From assembly GCF_004349265.1 (NCBI RefSeq), contig NZ_SMFL01000011.1:124001-188000 (forward strand): 64,000 nucleotides of DNA, read 5' to 3'. The notes below the pieces were generated by a model. That model was given only the letters and a program-made list of their open reading frames with translations. It did not search any database and had not been told where the DNA came from. Position 1 is the stretch's first letter. Each line of letters opens with the position of its first letter. Both the position numbers and the translations under genes were made by a program. The DNA comes from Dyadobacter psychrotolerans. Its GTDB lineage: Bacteria > Bacteroidota > Bacteroidia > Cytophagales > Spirosomataceae. Of the stretch, positions 52,968 through 60,944 are shown in pieces.

Positions 52968-53062
52968 ATGAATTGTACGTTTATGTGGATTTCACCGGCA
53001 ACGCAATTTACTTAAAAGTAAACCTATATATTTAACCACTTATTTAAGAGTACAGGCAGCCG

Positions 53063-53893
53063 TTAAGCCGTTTTCTTCAGCACGTTTTGTCGTGACTGCC
53101 AGATAAAGTACAGGCCTAAAAGAACCGCAGGAATACTCAGAATTTGTCCCATGTTCAATGCATAATTTGCTTCGAATGCCTCCTGGTTTTCTTTCAGGAA
53201 TTCGTAAAGGAATCTCAGTGTAAACACCCAGACGAAAAACACACCTACCAGCAGTCCGCGGGGAGTTCTTTCTTTATATCGGTTCCATAGAGCAAGCAAC
53301 ACAAAGAAAAGGACAAGACAGGAGATGGATTCGTAGAGCTGTGCAGGGTGACGTGGAATTTGTTTAAATTCCGTGTTTTGCATAAAAATGAAACCCCATG
53401 GTACATCGGTTGGCCGGCCTACAATTTCGGAGTTCATTAAATTTCCAAAACGAATAAAAGAACCAGCCAATGCTACAACGATCACAATCCGGTCGGAAAC
53501 CCAAAGGAACGTTTGTCCGGTAGTTTTACGGGAACGAGCATAGAGTAACAAACCGGTTATAATTCCGATGATCGCACCGTGACTTGCCAGGCCGGCGTAA
53601 GGAGGCAAAATTACTTCCAACGGATTTTTGAAGAGAATTTCAGGTTGATAAAAGAGAAAATGCCCAATTCTTGCACCCAGTACGGTTGAAATAACCATGT
53701 ACAAAGTAAGCGCATCGATATCTTCAAGCGGTTTCTTCTCTTTTTTGAAAACATGGATCATCACCTGCTGACCGATCAAAAAACCAGCTGCAAAAAGCAA
53801 GCCGTACCAGCGAACCGGGAACGGCCCGTAGCCGGCGATTTCAGGTATGGTAAAAATTTCGGGATTAGCATCCCACAAAATATAGGAAATCAT
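53063..53893 (-). CDS. lgt: Prolipoprotein diacylglyceryl transferase
   Basis: This 276-residue inner-membrane enzyme moves a diacylglyceryl group from phosphatidylglycerol to the lipobox cysteine of prolipoproteins, the first step of lipoprotein maturation. Lgt signatures are seen: FIRFGNLMNSEIVGRPTDVPWGFIF (the arginine-asparagine-rich loop) and HPAQLYESI. Several transmembrane helices are evident. The many lipoproteins in this window depend on it. It is a single gene. Confidence 0.96.
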   Translation of the reverse strand: MISYILWDANPEIFTIPEIAGYGPFPVRWYGLLFAAGFLIGQQVMIHVFKKEKKPLEDIDALTLYMVISTVLGARIGHFLFYQPEILFKNPLEVILPPYAGLASHGAIIGIITGLLLYARSRKTTGQTFLWVSDRIVIVVALAGSFIRFGNLMNSEIVGRPTDVPWGFIFMQNTEFKQIPRHPAQLYESISCLVLFFVLLALWNRYKERTPRGLLVGVFFVWVFTLRFLYEFLKENQEAFEANYALNMGQILSIPAVLLGLYFIWQSRQNVLKKTA

Positions 53894-54052
53894 GTGTTTA
53901 TGATGTTAATTGGCAAAAGGGCTCTGGTAGTTTATTATTTTACAAAGATGAAGTAAAATTTGCTCTTAGGTTCAGCTGGTCAGTTTTATTACTGAATTTA
54001 GGAGAACTTTTAAGTCACTAAGGCAATGGTTATTGCTGATACAAGGGAAAAC

Positions 54053-54262
54053 ATGAAATTTTTACTCATAGGACTGGTTCGCATTTATCAGGGAGTGCTT
54101 TCGCCTTACCTGCCAAATTCCTGCCGGTATACACCTACCTGTTCGCAATATATGATCGAGGCGGTGCAGAAACACGGAGCATTCAAAGGTGGCTGGATGG
54201 GACTGAAACGATTTTCCAGATGCCATCCATGGGGAGGCCATGGCCACGATCCCGTTCCCTGA
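54053..54262 (+). CDS. yidD: Membrane protein insertion efficiency factor
   Basis: This 69-residue peripheral membrane protein helps YidC insert proteins into the inner membrane. It shows the YidD pattern RIYQGVLSPYLPNSCRYTPTCSQYMIEAV, with paired cysteines, then GWMGLKRFSRCHPWGGHGHDPVP. The ATG at 54053 gives the usual beginning (MKFLLIGLVRIYQ); a start at 54026 would add a non-conserved stretch. It converges with the MoxR-type gene, ending one base before it. Confidence 0.95.
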   Translation: MKFLLIGLVRIYQGVLSPYLPNSCRYTPTCSQYMIEAVQKHGAFKGGWMGLKRFSRCHPWGGHGHDPVP

Positions 54263-54263
54263 T

Positions 54264-55217
54264 TTAGCCAATTGCAACCTTTCTCAAAATCGAATCAATA
54301 ATTGAAATCGTACGAACATTGTCCGCTTCCGCTTCATAATTGAGCAGAATACGGTGATTCATGATGTCCGGAGCCAGTTCTTTGATGTCTTCGGGCAACA
54401 CGTAATCTCTTCCTTCCAGATAAGCCAGCGCCTTTGCAGCACGGTTCAGATAAATGGTCGCACGTGGTGAAACGCCAAACTGAATGTAACGCGCTTCGTC
54501 CCGTAAACCATATTCCAGCGGGCGTCTTGTTGCAAAAACCAATTCAATAATGTAGCGTTCCAGCGTATCGGAAATATTTACCTTATTGACATTATCACGG
54601 ATTGCAAAAATATCTTCCTTGTTCAGGATCGGTTTAATTTTATAATCGTAGTTGATGTCAGACATCCTTCTCATTACTTCCAGCTCTTGCTGTCTGTCGA
54701 GGTAATCGACGTAAACTTTCATCATAAAACGGTCGATCTGAGCCTCAGGAAGCGGATATGTTCCTTCCTGTTCAACCGGATTTTGTGTTGCGAGTACAAT
54801 GAAAGGCCGATCGAGCAGGTAGGTTTCGTCTCCAATGGTAACCTGTCTTTCCTGCATAGCCTCCAACAAGGCCGACTGTACTTTTGCAGGAGAGCGGTTT
54901 ACTTCATCGGCAAGAATGATATTGGAAAAAATAGGCCCTTTCTTGACTTCATAGTCACCGATCTTCGGTTTGTAGATCATCGTGCCAATCAAATCTGCCG
55001 GAAGCAGATCGGGTGTGAACTGGATACGTTTGAAGTCAAGATGCAAAACCTTGGCCATCGAATTGATTGTCAGTGTTTTTGCCAGGCCGGGAACGCCTTC
55101 CAGCAGAATATGGCCGCCTGTAAAAAGCCCGATCAGCAGCCGGTTAAGCAGTTTGTCCTGACCGACAACGACTTTACCCAGTTCATTAAGAACATCTTTT
55201 ATTTTTTCTAAATACAT
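54264..55217 (-). CDS. MoxR-family AAA ATPase
   Basis: This 317-residue AAA+ ATPase has the MoxR Walker A (EGVPGLAKT, about residue 40), Walker B (ILADEVNR) and the sensor region ATQNPVEQEGTYPLPEAQIDRF, followed by a helical lid (about 200-310). MoxR proteins work with von Willebrand-type partner proteins as chaperones or in metal insertion; partners usually lie next to it, but none is in this stretch. It lies 52 bp after prmC on the same strand and may be co-transcribed. Confidence 0.94.
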   Translation of the reverse strand: MYLEKIKDVLNELGKVVVGQDKLLNRLLIGLFTGGHILLEGVPGLAKTLTINSMAKVLHLDFKRIQFTPDLLPADLIGTMIYKPKIGDYEVKKGPIFSNIILADEVNRSPAKVQSALLEAMQERQVTIGDETYLLDRPFIVLATQNPVEQEGTYPLPEAQIDRFMMKVYVDYLDRQQELEVMRRMSDINYDYKIKPILNKEDIFAIRDNVNKVNISDTLERYIIELVFATRRPLEYGLRDEARYIQFGVSPRATIYLNRAAKALAYLEGRDYVLPEDIKELAPDIMNHRILLNYEAEADNVRTISIIDSILRKVAIG

Positions 55218-55269
55218 TTTGTTCTGTTTAGGCAGAATTTAAAAAGACGAGTTTCGAAAGGCCGGGAAT

Positions 55270-56133
55270 TTATTTAACCCAAATGGCTCTTACAAAACGG
55301 TCTTTTCCATGAATATCACGCAGAATTTCTACGTTTTTATATTCTCTTTCTTCAAATACTTTTTTTGTTTCCGCGCCAAAATGCTCGTTAATTTCGACGT
55401 AACACTTTCCTGCGGGTTTTAAATGGTGTTTCCCAAAATCAGCAATTGCTTTATAAAACAGTAACGGATCACTGTCTTCTACAAACAAAGCTTCGTGCGG
55501 TTCAAAGCGAAGTACGTTGGGACGCATGTGTTCTGCTTCGGAATAGGTAACATAAGGGGGATTGCTTACCAGGCAGTCAAACTGAATGATGTCTCCCGGA
55601 AGCGGGAATGTTACGTTAAGCATATCTTGTTTTGCAAATTGAACATCTGCAATAAGCTGACGGGCATTTTCACGGGCAACTTCCAGCGCTTCGTCGGACA
55701 CGTCCCAGGCATGCACGGTAACATGCGGAAGAAAACGTGCCAGTACGATGGCAATACAGCCGCTGCCTGTTCCGATGTCAAGAATAGAAATATTTTTATC
55801 AGGTTCCGCATAGTCGCGGGTAACCATTTGTACCAATTCTTCTGTTTCCGGACGTGGTATGAGTACGGAAGACGAAACCCGGAATTCCAGGCCGCAGAAT
55901 TCTGTCGATCCGATAATATGCTGAACGGGTTCGTTGTTGTTCAATCGGGAGATAATGGAAAGCCAGTCGGGTTGCGCTGATGTTTCCGGAATGGGCCTGT
56001 CGACCAAAACATCGATATTTCTCAACCGCATGTAATGCTCCAATAACATGAACGTAATTGCCTGCGCTTCTTTATCCGGATATACTTTTATGCCACTTAC
56101 AATATTCTGATATAGCTGACGTGCCGAAGTCAT
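55270..56133 (-). CDS. prmC: Release factor glutamine methyltransferase
   Basis: This 287-residue enzyme methylates the glutamine of the GGQ motif in release factors RF1 and RF2, improving termination. The SAM-binding DIGTGSGCIAI motif and the VSNPPYVTYSE motif (N-P-P-Y, for the glutamine amide) are both visible. The N-terminal helical domain (about 1-90) precedes the Rossmann methyltransferase. Start ATG at 56133 is divergent from ribD by 92 bp. Length is normal. Confidence 0.95.
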   Translation of the reverse strand: MTSARQLYQNIVSGIKVYPDKEAQAITFMLLEHYMRLRNIDVLVDRPIPETSAQPDWLSIISRLNNNEPVQHIIGSTEFCGLEFRVSSSVLIPRPETEELVQMVTRDYAEPDKNISILDIGTGSGCIAIVLARFLPHVTVHAWDVSDEALEVARENARQLIADVQFAKQDMLNVTFPLPGDIIQFDCLVSNPPYVTYSEAEHMRPNVLRFEPHEALFVEDSDPLLFYKAIADFGKHHLKPAGKCYVEINEHFGAETKKVFEEREYKNVEILRDIHGKDRFVRAIWVK

Positions 56134-56225
56134 TTTGTCTGAGTTTTTATTCTAATGTCGGAAAGTTAGCAAATTATAAGAAGACCCGAAACTTGAGTTT
56201 TAAAGGAGGTTTGTATTTTTACCGT

Positions 56226-57293
56226 ATGAACTCAGATATTCAGTGGATGCAGCGGGCTTTGAAGCTTGCAGAATATGGCCGCGGGAGCGTCAGTCCTAAC
56301 CCGATGGTGGGTTGTGTGATCGTACATCAGGATAAAATTATAGGCGAAGGCTGGCACCGGTATTACGGCGGTCCGCATGCGGAAGTACGCGCTGTTGAAG
56401 ATGCCGAAAAACGTGGAAATGGTGCATTACTCCCGGAATCTACGGTTTATGTTACCTTGGAGCCCTGTTCGCATACGGGTAAAACCCCTCCCTGCGCCGA
56501 TTTGCTGATCCGGAAAAATGTGAAACGCGTTGTGGTTTGTAACGGTGACCCCAATCCGCTTGTGTCCGGCAACGGAATCAGGAAAATGCAGGATGCGGGG
56601 ATTAAGGTGGATCTTGATGTGCTCAGCAGCCAGGGATATGAGTTGAACAAAAGGTTTTTTACAGGTTTTAAACAAAACAGACCTTATATTATTTTAAAAT
56701 GGGCAGAGACATCGGATGGATTTTTAGGGCATGAGAATGGTTCGCCGGTGGCTATCAGCAGTGAATTTTCCAATATGCGTGTTCATAAATGGCGAAGTGA
56801 GGAAGATGCTATTCTGGTCGGTTTTAACACGGCGCTTGTGGATAATCCAAAACTGAATGTACGTAAGTGGGTGGGAAAAGATCCCGTCCGGGTTATCCTG
56901 GATAGAAATCTGATTTTACCTGAAACGCTTCATGTATTTGATAACCGGCAGCCAACAGTCATTGTGAATTATAAACAGCAATCCGACTTACCTGCTGAGC
57001 CCGAACGTTACGCCGATACTTCTTCAGTTGCTTACACTCAGGTAAATCCGGCTGCTGACGAAATCCAGCAGTTACTTTATAAGTTAAATCAGCGGAAAAT
57101 ACAATCGGTGTTTGTGGAAGGCGGACCGGCGGTTCTTACTTCATTTATCAAAACCGGATTATGGGATGAAATCCGCAGATGCCAGAGTACAAAAATATTG
57201 GGAGAAGGTATCAAGGCACCTGCTCCCGGAGGAATATTAACCGGTTCTGAAAAGATTCAGGACGATCTTTGGACTTATTATAAAAACATTTAA
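56226..57293 (+). CDS. ribD: Bifunctional diaminohydroxyphosphoribosylaminopyrimidine deaminase/reductase
   Basis: This 355-residue enzyme performs two steps of riboflavin synthesis. The N-terminal deaminase (about 1-145) has the zinc motifs GGPHAEVRAV and EPCSHTGKTPPC. The C-terminal reductase (about 150-355) includes RPYIILKWAETSDGFLG and VFVEGGPAVLTSFI. The ATG at 56226 is chosen because it fits the conserved beginning (MNSDIQWMQRALKLAEYGRG); the upstream in-frame extension to 56058 overlaps prmC and is not conserved. Its last bases overlap the end of aroE by 4 bp. Confidence 0.96.
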   Translation: MNSDIQWMQRALKLAEYGRGSVSPNPMVGCVIVHQDKIIGEGWHRYYGGPHAEVRAVEDAEKRGNGALLPESTVYVTLEPCSHTGKTPPCADLLIRKNVKRVVVCNGDPNPLVSGNGIRKMQDAGIKVDLDVLSSQGYELNKRFFTGFKQNRPYIILKWAETSDGFLGHENGSPVAISSEFSNMRVHKWRSEEDAILVGFNTALVDNPKLNVRKWVGKDPVRVILDRNLILPETLHVFDNRQPTVIVNYKQQSDLPAEPERYADTSSVAYTQVNPAADEIQQLLYKLNQRKIQSVFVEGGPAVLTSFIKTGLWDEIRRCQSTKILGEGIKAPAPGGILTGSEKIQDDLWTYYKNI

Positions 57294-58063
57294 ATGCTCC
57301 ACATATCTTCCTCGCTTGTCCAGATATCCCATGCTTTTTCTGCCTGTAATTCAAGCATTTTCAGCCCGTTTTGCAAAACAGCACCCTTTTCAGCACCGTT
57401 TTTCAAAAACGTGGTTTCGGCAGGATTATAAACCAGATCGTACAGGTAATGCTGTTTGGTCACAAATTGAAAAGGAATCGACGGACAGCCTTCAACATTC
57501 GGGAAAGTGCCTAACGGGGTAGTATTAATTATTAAGCGATACGCATTCATCACTTCTTCCGTAAGATCTTCATAAAGCAAAGTATCATCACCTTCTTTCC
57601 GGGAAACTAGCTTGTATTCTACATGAAGATCCTGCAAAGCTACCTGCACCGCCTTTGCTGCACCACCGTTACCCAAAACGAGCGCTTTAAAATTGCTGCA
57701 TGATTCTCCTCTGCGGTCGAGCCATTCGGTTAGTGACTGGCGAAAACCGTAGTAATCAGTATTGAATCCTTTGGTACTGCCATCGGCAAAAATCTTAATT
57801 GTATTCACTGCGCCGATCCTTTCTGCCGAAGAATCGTCCAGATCATCCAGTAAAGCGATCACCTCTTTTTTGAAGGGTATGGTTACGTTTAAGCCGCGCA
57901 GACCTCCTGTATTTTTTAATAAATCCGGTAATCCTTCCAGTGTTTGCATCTCATAAAGATCATAACTGCTTTCCTTAATTCCTTCACGGTTAAATTTATC
58001 TGTGAAGTAACGTTTTGAAAATGAATGTGTGAGCGGGAAACCAATTAAGCCGTATAAGTCCAT
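57290..58063 (-). CDS. aroE: Shikimate dehydrogenase
   Basis: This 257-residue enzyme reduces 3-dehydroshikimate to shikimate with NADPH. It shows LIGFPLTHSFSKRYFTDKF, the substrate residues GLNVTIPFKKEV (catalytic K), GAVNTIKI, and the nucleotide region ALVLGNGGAAKAV. It is slightly shorter than E. coli AroE (272) but complete. It converges with ribD. The remaining region up to 58497 has no clear gene. Confidence 0.95.
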   Translation of the reverse strand: MDLYGLIGFPLTHSFSKRYFTDKFNREGIKESSYDLYEMQTLEGLPDLLKNTGGLRGLNVTIPFKKEVIALLDDLDDSSAERIGAVNTIKIFADGSTKGFNTDYYGFRQSLTEWLDRRGESCSNFKALVLGNGGAAKAVQVALQDLHVEYKLVSRKEGDDTLLYEDLTEEVMNAYRLIINTTPLGTFPNVEGCPSIPFQFVTKQHYLYDLVYNPAETTFLKNGAEKGAVLQNGLKMLELQAEKAWDIWTSEEDMWSI

Positions 58064-58497
58064 AGCAGTGACGACCTTAGTCGTAGGAAGATCTTTGTAT
58101 TTATGTAATTAATTTCCTTAATGCAGAAAAAATCTGTAATTTTTTCTCATAATCAGAGCGGCGAAGTTACTGCAGGTGTTATGGAATTACAAGTTTTAGC
58201 AGGAGATCGGACCTGTTTTAATGTCACAGGTATGAATGCAACGACACTTGGATATGGAAGTGTGTGATCCCGCATGGAATTTATCATTCACAGATTAGGC
58301 CGGTTGTATTTGTTGAAGTGAATACAGGCCTGCAAAAACAGGTATTTAACGTATTAAAGGAATAATTTACTCCGTTTTTTTGGTGATATGCAGCAGATTG
58401 GATCGTTAAACCGTATCAGGAAGTATAACCTGTGCCAAAAAGTTGAGATGAAAAACATTAATTTGCTGTTCAGTTACCAATAGTATTTTAAAAGATT
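58064..58497. other. 434-bp gap with possible gene remnants
   Basis: No convincing gene is present. A 48-codon frame at 58121-58267 (MQKKSVIFSHNQSGEVTAGV...) ends in a stop, and another frame just after reads VIPHGIYHSQIRPVVFVEVN before TAA near 58366. The second looks like the tail of a cupin (P-x-G-x-x-H, then a VFVEVNTGL strand). These may be pieces of one decayed gene. The rest is AT-rich leader before the nucleoside hydrolase. Confidence 0.35.
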
Positions 58498-59481
58498 ATG
58501 ATTCATAGATTAACAATCCTTTTTTATCTTTTTACCCTCTCCCTTTTACATGCCCAAACCAGCAATCGTCAGCCGGCGGCGATTATTTTAGACACAGATA
58601 TTGGTCCCGACTATGATGACGTGGGTGCGATGGCGGTTATGCATGCGCTGGCCGATCGCGGGGAAGTCAGGCCGCTTGCTGTAATTTCATCAAATAAAAA
58701 TGAACTGGTTGTCCCGACAATTGAAATTATAAACACTTGGTTTGGAAGACCGGAACTGCCTACCGGAGCTCCAAAAGGAGTGGGTGCCAGCAATGGTGCC
58801 AGCCAGAAATGGCCGGAAATGCTGGTTGAAAAATATCCTCATAAAATTGCAAAAACATCAGATGCACCTGATGCCATAGAAACCTACCGGCGTGTTTTAT
58901 CAACCCAGCCGGATCAGAGTGTAACCATTGTAACGGTAGGATTTTTGACTAATCTGAGCAACCTTCTGGATTCGAAACCAGATAAGATTTCTTTACTTTC
59001 CGGAACGGATCTGGTAAAACGTAAAGTTAAACAACTGGTTTCAATGGCCGGCGCATTTCCTCAGGGGCGGGAATACAATGTACTGGTCGATTCTGTGGCT
59101 TCTGAAAAAGTTTTTTCAAAATGGCCCACACCAATCATTTTTAGTGGTTTCGAAATTGGGAAAGAAATAAAAACAGGGCTGAAAGTAATTGTTAATGAAA
59201 AACTGGACAGTCCGGTTAAGGATGTTTATGCCTGGGCTATGCCAAAAAGTAAAGATGATGCACAGGGAAGAATGAGCTGGGATCAAACCGCAGTACTGGT
59301 AGCAGTTCGCGGTGTTATGCCTTATTTTAGTCTTAAAAGAGGTAGGATCATTATCGAAGGCGGCAACAATAAATGGGCAGACGATCCGATGGGACCACAT
59401 GCTTATCTAACAGAAGCCATGCCCTTTAGCCAGGTAACTGCTTTAATCGAAGGTTTGATGATGTGGGAGGGAAAAAGATAG
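58498..59481 (+). CDS. Nucleoside hydrolase family protein, secreted
   Basis: This 327-residue protein has a signal peptide (cleavage near LHAQ, residue 20) and the nucleoside hydrolase (IU-NH) fold. The calcium-binding motif is the branched variant D32-T-D34-I-G-P-D38-Y-D40-D41 (DTDIGPDYDDVG). Later, VTVGFLTNLSNLL and MSWDQTAVLVAVRG match the family. Nucleoside hydrolases cleave the ribosyl bond of nucleosides; secreted Bacteroidota relatives with this motif variant may act on other ribosides. It lies alone on the plus strand, followed by a convergent membrane protein gene 5 bp away. Confidence 0.85.
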   Translation: MIHRLTILFYLFTLSLLHAQTSNRQPAAIILDTDIGPDYDDVGAMAVMHALADRGEVRPLAVISSNKNELVVPTIEIINTWFGRPELPTGAPKGVGASNGASQKWPEMLVEKYPHKIAKTSDAPDAIETYRRVLSTQPDQSVTIVTVGFLTNLSNLLDSKPDKISLLSGTDLVKRKVKQLVSMAGAFPQGREYNVLVDSVASEKVFSKWPTPIIFSGFEIGKEIKTGLKVIVNEKLDSPVKDVYAWAMPKSKDDAQGRMSWDQTAVLVAVRGVMPYFSLKRGRIIIEGGNNKWADDPMGPHAYLTEAMPFSQVTALIEGLMMWEGKR

Positions 59482-59486
59482 GTGCT

Positions 59487-60593
59487 TCAAAGCTTTATAA
59501 ATATTCTTTTTTTGTAAAGAACCCAGGCAGGTATAAAGTTTATCGCAACGAAAAGTAAAGCGTAAAGCCAGCTCGCCAGCCTGGGTTCAAATCCAGTATT
59601 GATCAGTCCGTCTACAAAATGCTGATTTAATGTTTTGTCACCGAACGAACTGATATAAAAAACCAGCGCCAGAACATCTGCCAGTACATAGGCTGTGATC
59701 GCATTTGCTCCAAAAACAATTCCCATTTTTGTCCAGCCTTTTTTACTAAGAATATCCACGATAAAGTAAAGCGCGCCGAGAAACATGGAGGCAAAGCCGG
59801 AGGTTACCAGTACAAAAGAACTGGTCCATAAATTTTCGTTCACCGGAAAAATCAATCCCCAGAAATAGCCCAGGGCAGTCACGGACAGTCCGGTCGCCAT
59901 TAGATAATTTACCTTTTCATTTGGGGTGATTTTGCTTAATAATAGCCGTCCCGCAAGCATTCCGGTTATTCCTGAAACAATGGAAGGAAATGTGCTTAAT
60001 ATTCCTTCCGGGTCCCAGTTGCCCTGCCACATCTTTCCGGGAAGATACTGCTGATCAATCCAGGCTGCCAGATTAATGCCTGGTTCAAGAACAACTGCAC
60101 CAACTCCGGGTGTTGGTATCAGCGTCATCGCAAGCCAATATAAAACAAGTATGACTGCTCCTGCAACAGCTTGTTGTTTCCAGGTTGTGTTTAAAAATAG
60201 CACGGCGCAGCACAAAAAGACAATTGCGATCCTGTGCAGTGTGCCGGTGTAGCGCAAATCTGAAAAATCGAAATATGGTATCATGTTCAGGAACATTCCG
60301 ACTGAAAGGATTTTCAGAGAACGGATAACGATCTTTTTATAAAGGTCTGTTTTCGGGCTGTTTTCCTGTAATCTTTTGGTGTACGCAAAAGCGATGGACA
60401 CGCCGACGATAAACAAAAAAGTAGGTGCAATGAGATCCGTAAAAGTCAGCCCGTTCCATTTCGTGTGCCGGAGTGTTGGAAATACGTATTCCTCGCTGCC
60501 CGGAAAATTTACCATAATCATCGCTGCAATGGTAAAGCCACGCATGGTGTCCAGCGAAATCAGGCGGGAAGGTGCTTCTGAGGAGGTATTCAT
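59487..60593 (-). CDS. DUF5009/HGSNAT-like integral membrane acyltransferase
   Basis: This 368-residue membrane protein has about ten hydrophobic helices and the DUF5009/heparan-alpha-glucosaminide N-acetyltransferase pattern. The opening SRLISLDTMRGFTIAAMIMVNFPG matches the conserved first helix, then HTKWNGLTFTDLIAPTFLFIVG, including the conserved histidine. HGSNAT acetylates the free amino group of terminal glucosamine across a membrane with cytosolic acetyl-CoA. Bacterial members often sit near GH20 and glycan genes, as here. Specificity is inference. It ends 5 bp after the nucleoside hydrolase and is divergent from the GH20 gene. Confidence 0.85.
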   Translation of the reverse strand: MNTSSEAPSRLISLDTMRGFTIAAMIMVNFPGSEEYVFPTLRHTKWNGLTFTDLIAPTFLFIVGVSIAFAYTKRLQENSPKTDLYKKIVIRSLKILSVGMFLNMIPYFDFSDLRYTGTLHRIAIVFLCCAVLFLNTTWKQQAVAGAVILVLYWLAMTLIPTPGVGAVVLEPGINLAAWIDQQYLPGKMWQGNWDPEGILSTFPSIVSGITGMLAGRLLLSKITPNEKVNYLMATGLSVTALGYFWGLIFPVNENLWTSSFVLVTSGFASMFLGALYFIVDILSKKGWTKMGIVFGANAITAYVLADVLALVFYISSFGDKTLNQHFVDGLINTGFEPRLASWLYALLFVAINFIPAWVLYKKRIFIKL

Positions 60594-60944
60594 TTTTCTC
60601 TGTTTTGATTAAATACCTTAATTTTTAATTTACAGGCTATTTTGAATGGTCAGATGTAGCTGATTTTAGTTTTATAATCAGCTACATCTATACTTTTCAC
60701 TACACATTTAGCTAATTAAAAATCCGGATTTTACCTATTTTTCGAATCAATTTGCGTCGAAAAATAGTATGTTTTTCCCGGTTACCAGTATTAAAGACAA
60801 AGCTCGCAGGAATGTATTTTAAATCAAGAATACAAACCACAGCAGGATTTTGGCAATCGTTTTAGTCTGATGTAAAGTTTTAGGGACTGGCAACGGGCAA
60901 AATCGATAAATTGCCTGGTATTTAAAATCCATCAAAAATTCATT
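60594..60944. other. 351-bp divergent region
   Basis: It separates the DUF5009 gene (minus) from the GH20 gene (plus) and should hold both promoters. The main feature is the inverted repeat at 60652-60689. No open frame or RNA gene is evident. Confidence 0.6.
60652..60689. promoter_or_regulatory. Perfect 14-bp-arm inverted repeat in the divergent region
   Basis: AGATGTAGCTGATT (60652-60665) and AATCAGCTACATCT (60676-60689) are perfect inverted copies with a 10-base loop. It lies 59 bp upstream of the DUF5009 start and 256 bp upstream of GH20. No T-tract follows, so a regulator site or cruciform is as likely as a terminator. Confidence 0.45.

Noticed and set aside
54687..55211. 174-codon plus-strand frame opposite the MoxR gene
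   Set aside because: Antisense to a complete AAA ATPase with Walker A and B motifs.
55495..55980. 161-codon plus-strand frame opposite prmC
   Set aside because: Antisense to a complete methyltransferase with the NPPY motif.
56058..56225. 56-codon N-terminal extension of RibD
   Set aside because: It overlaps prmC on the other strand and is not conserved; ATG at 56226 fits the family start.
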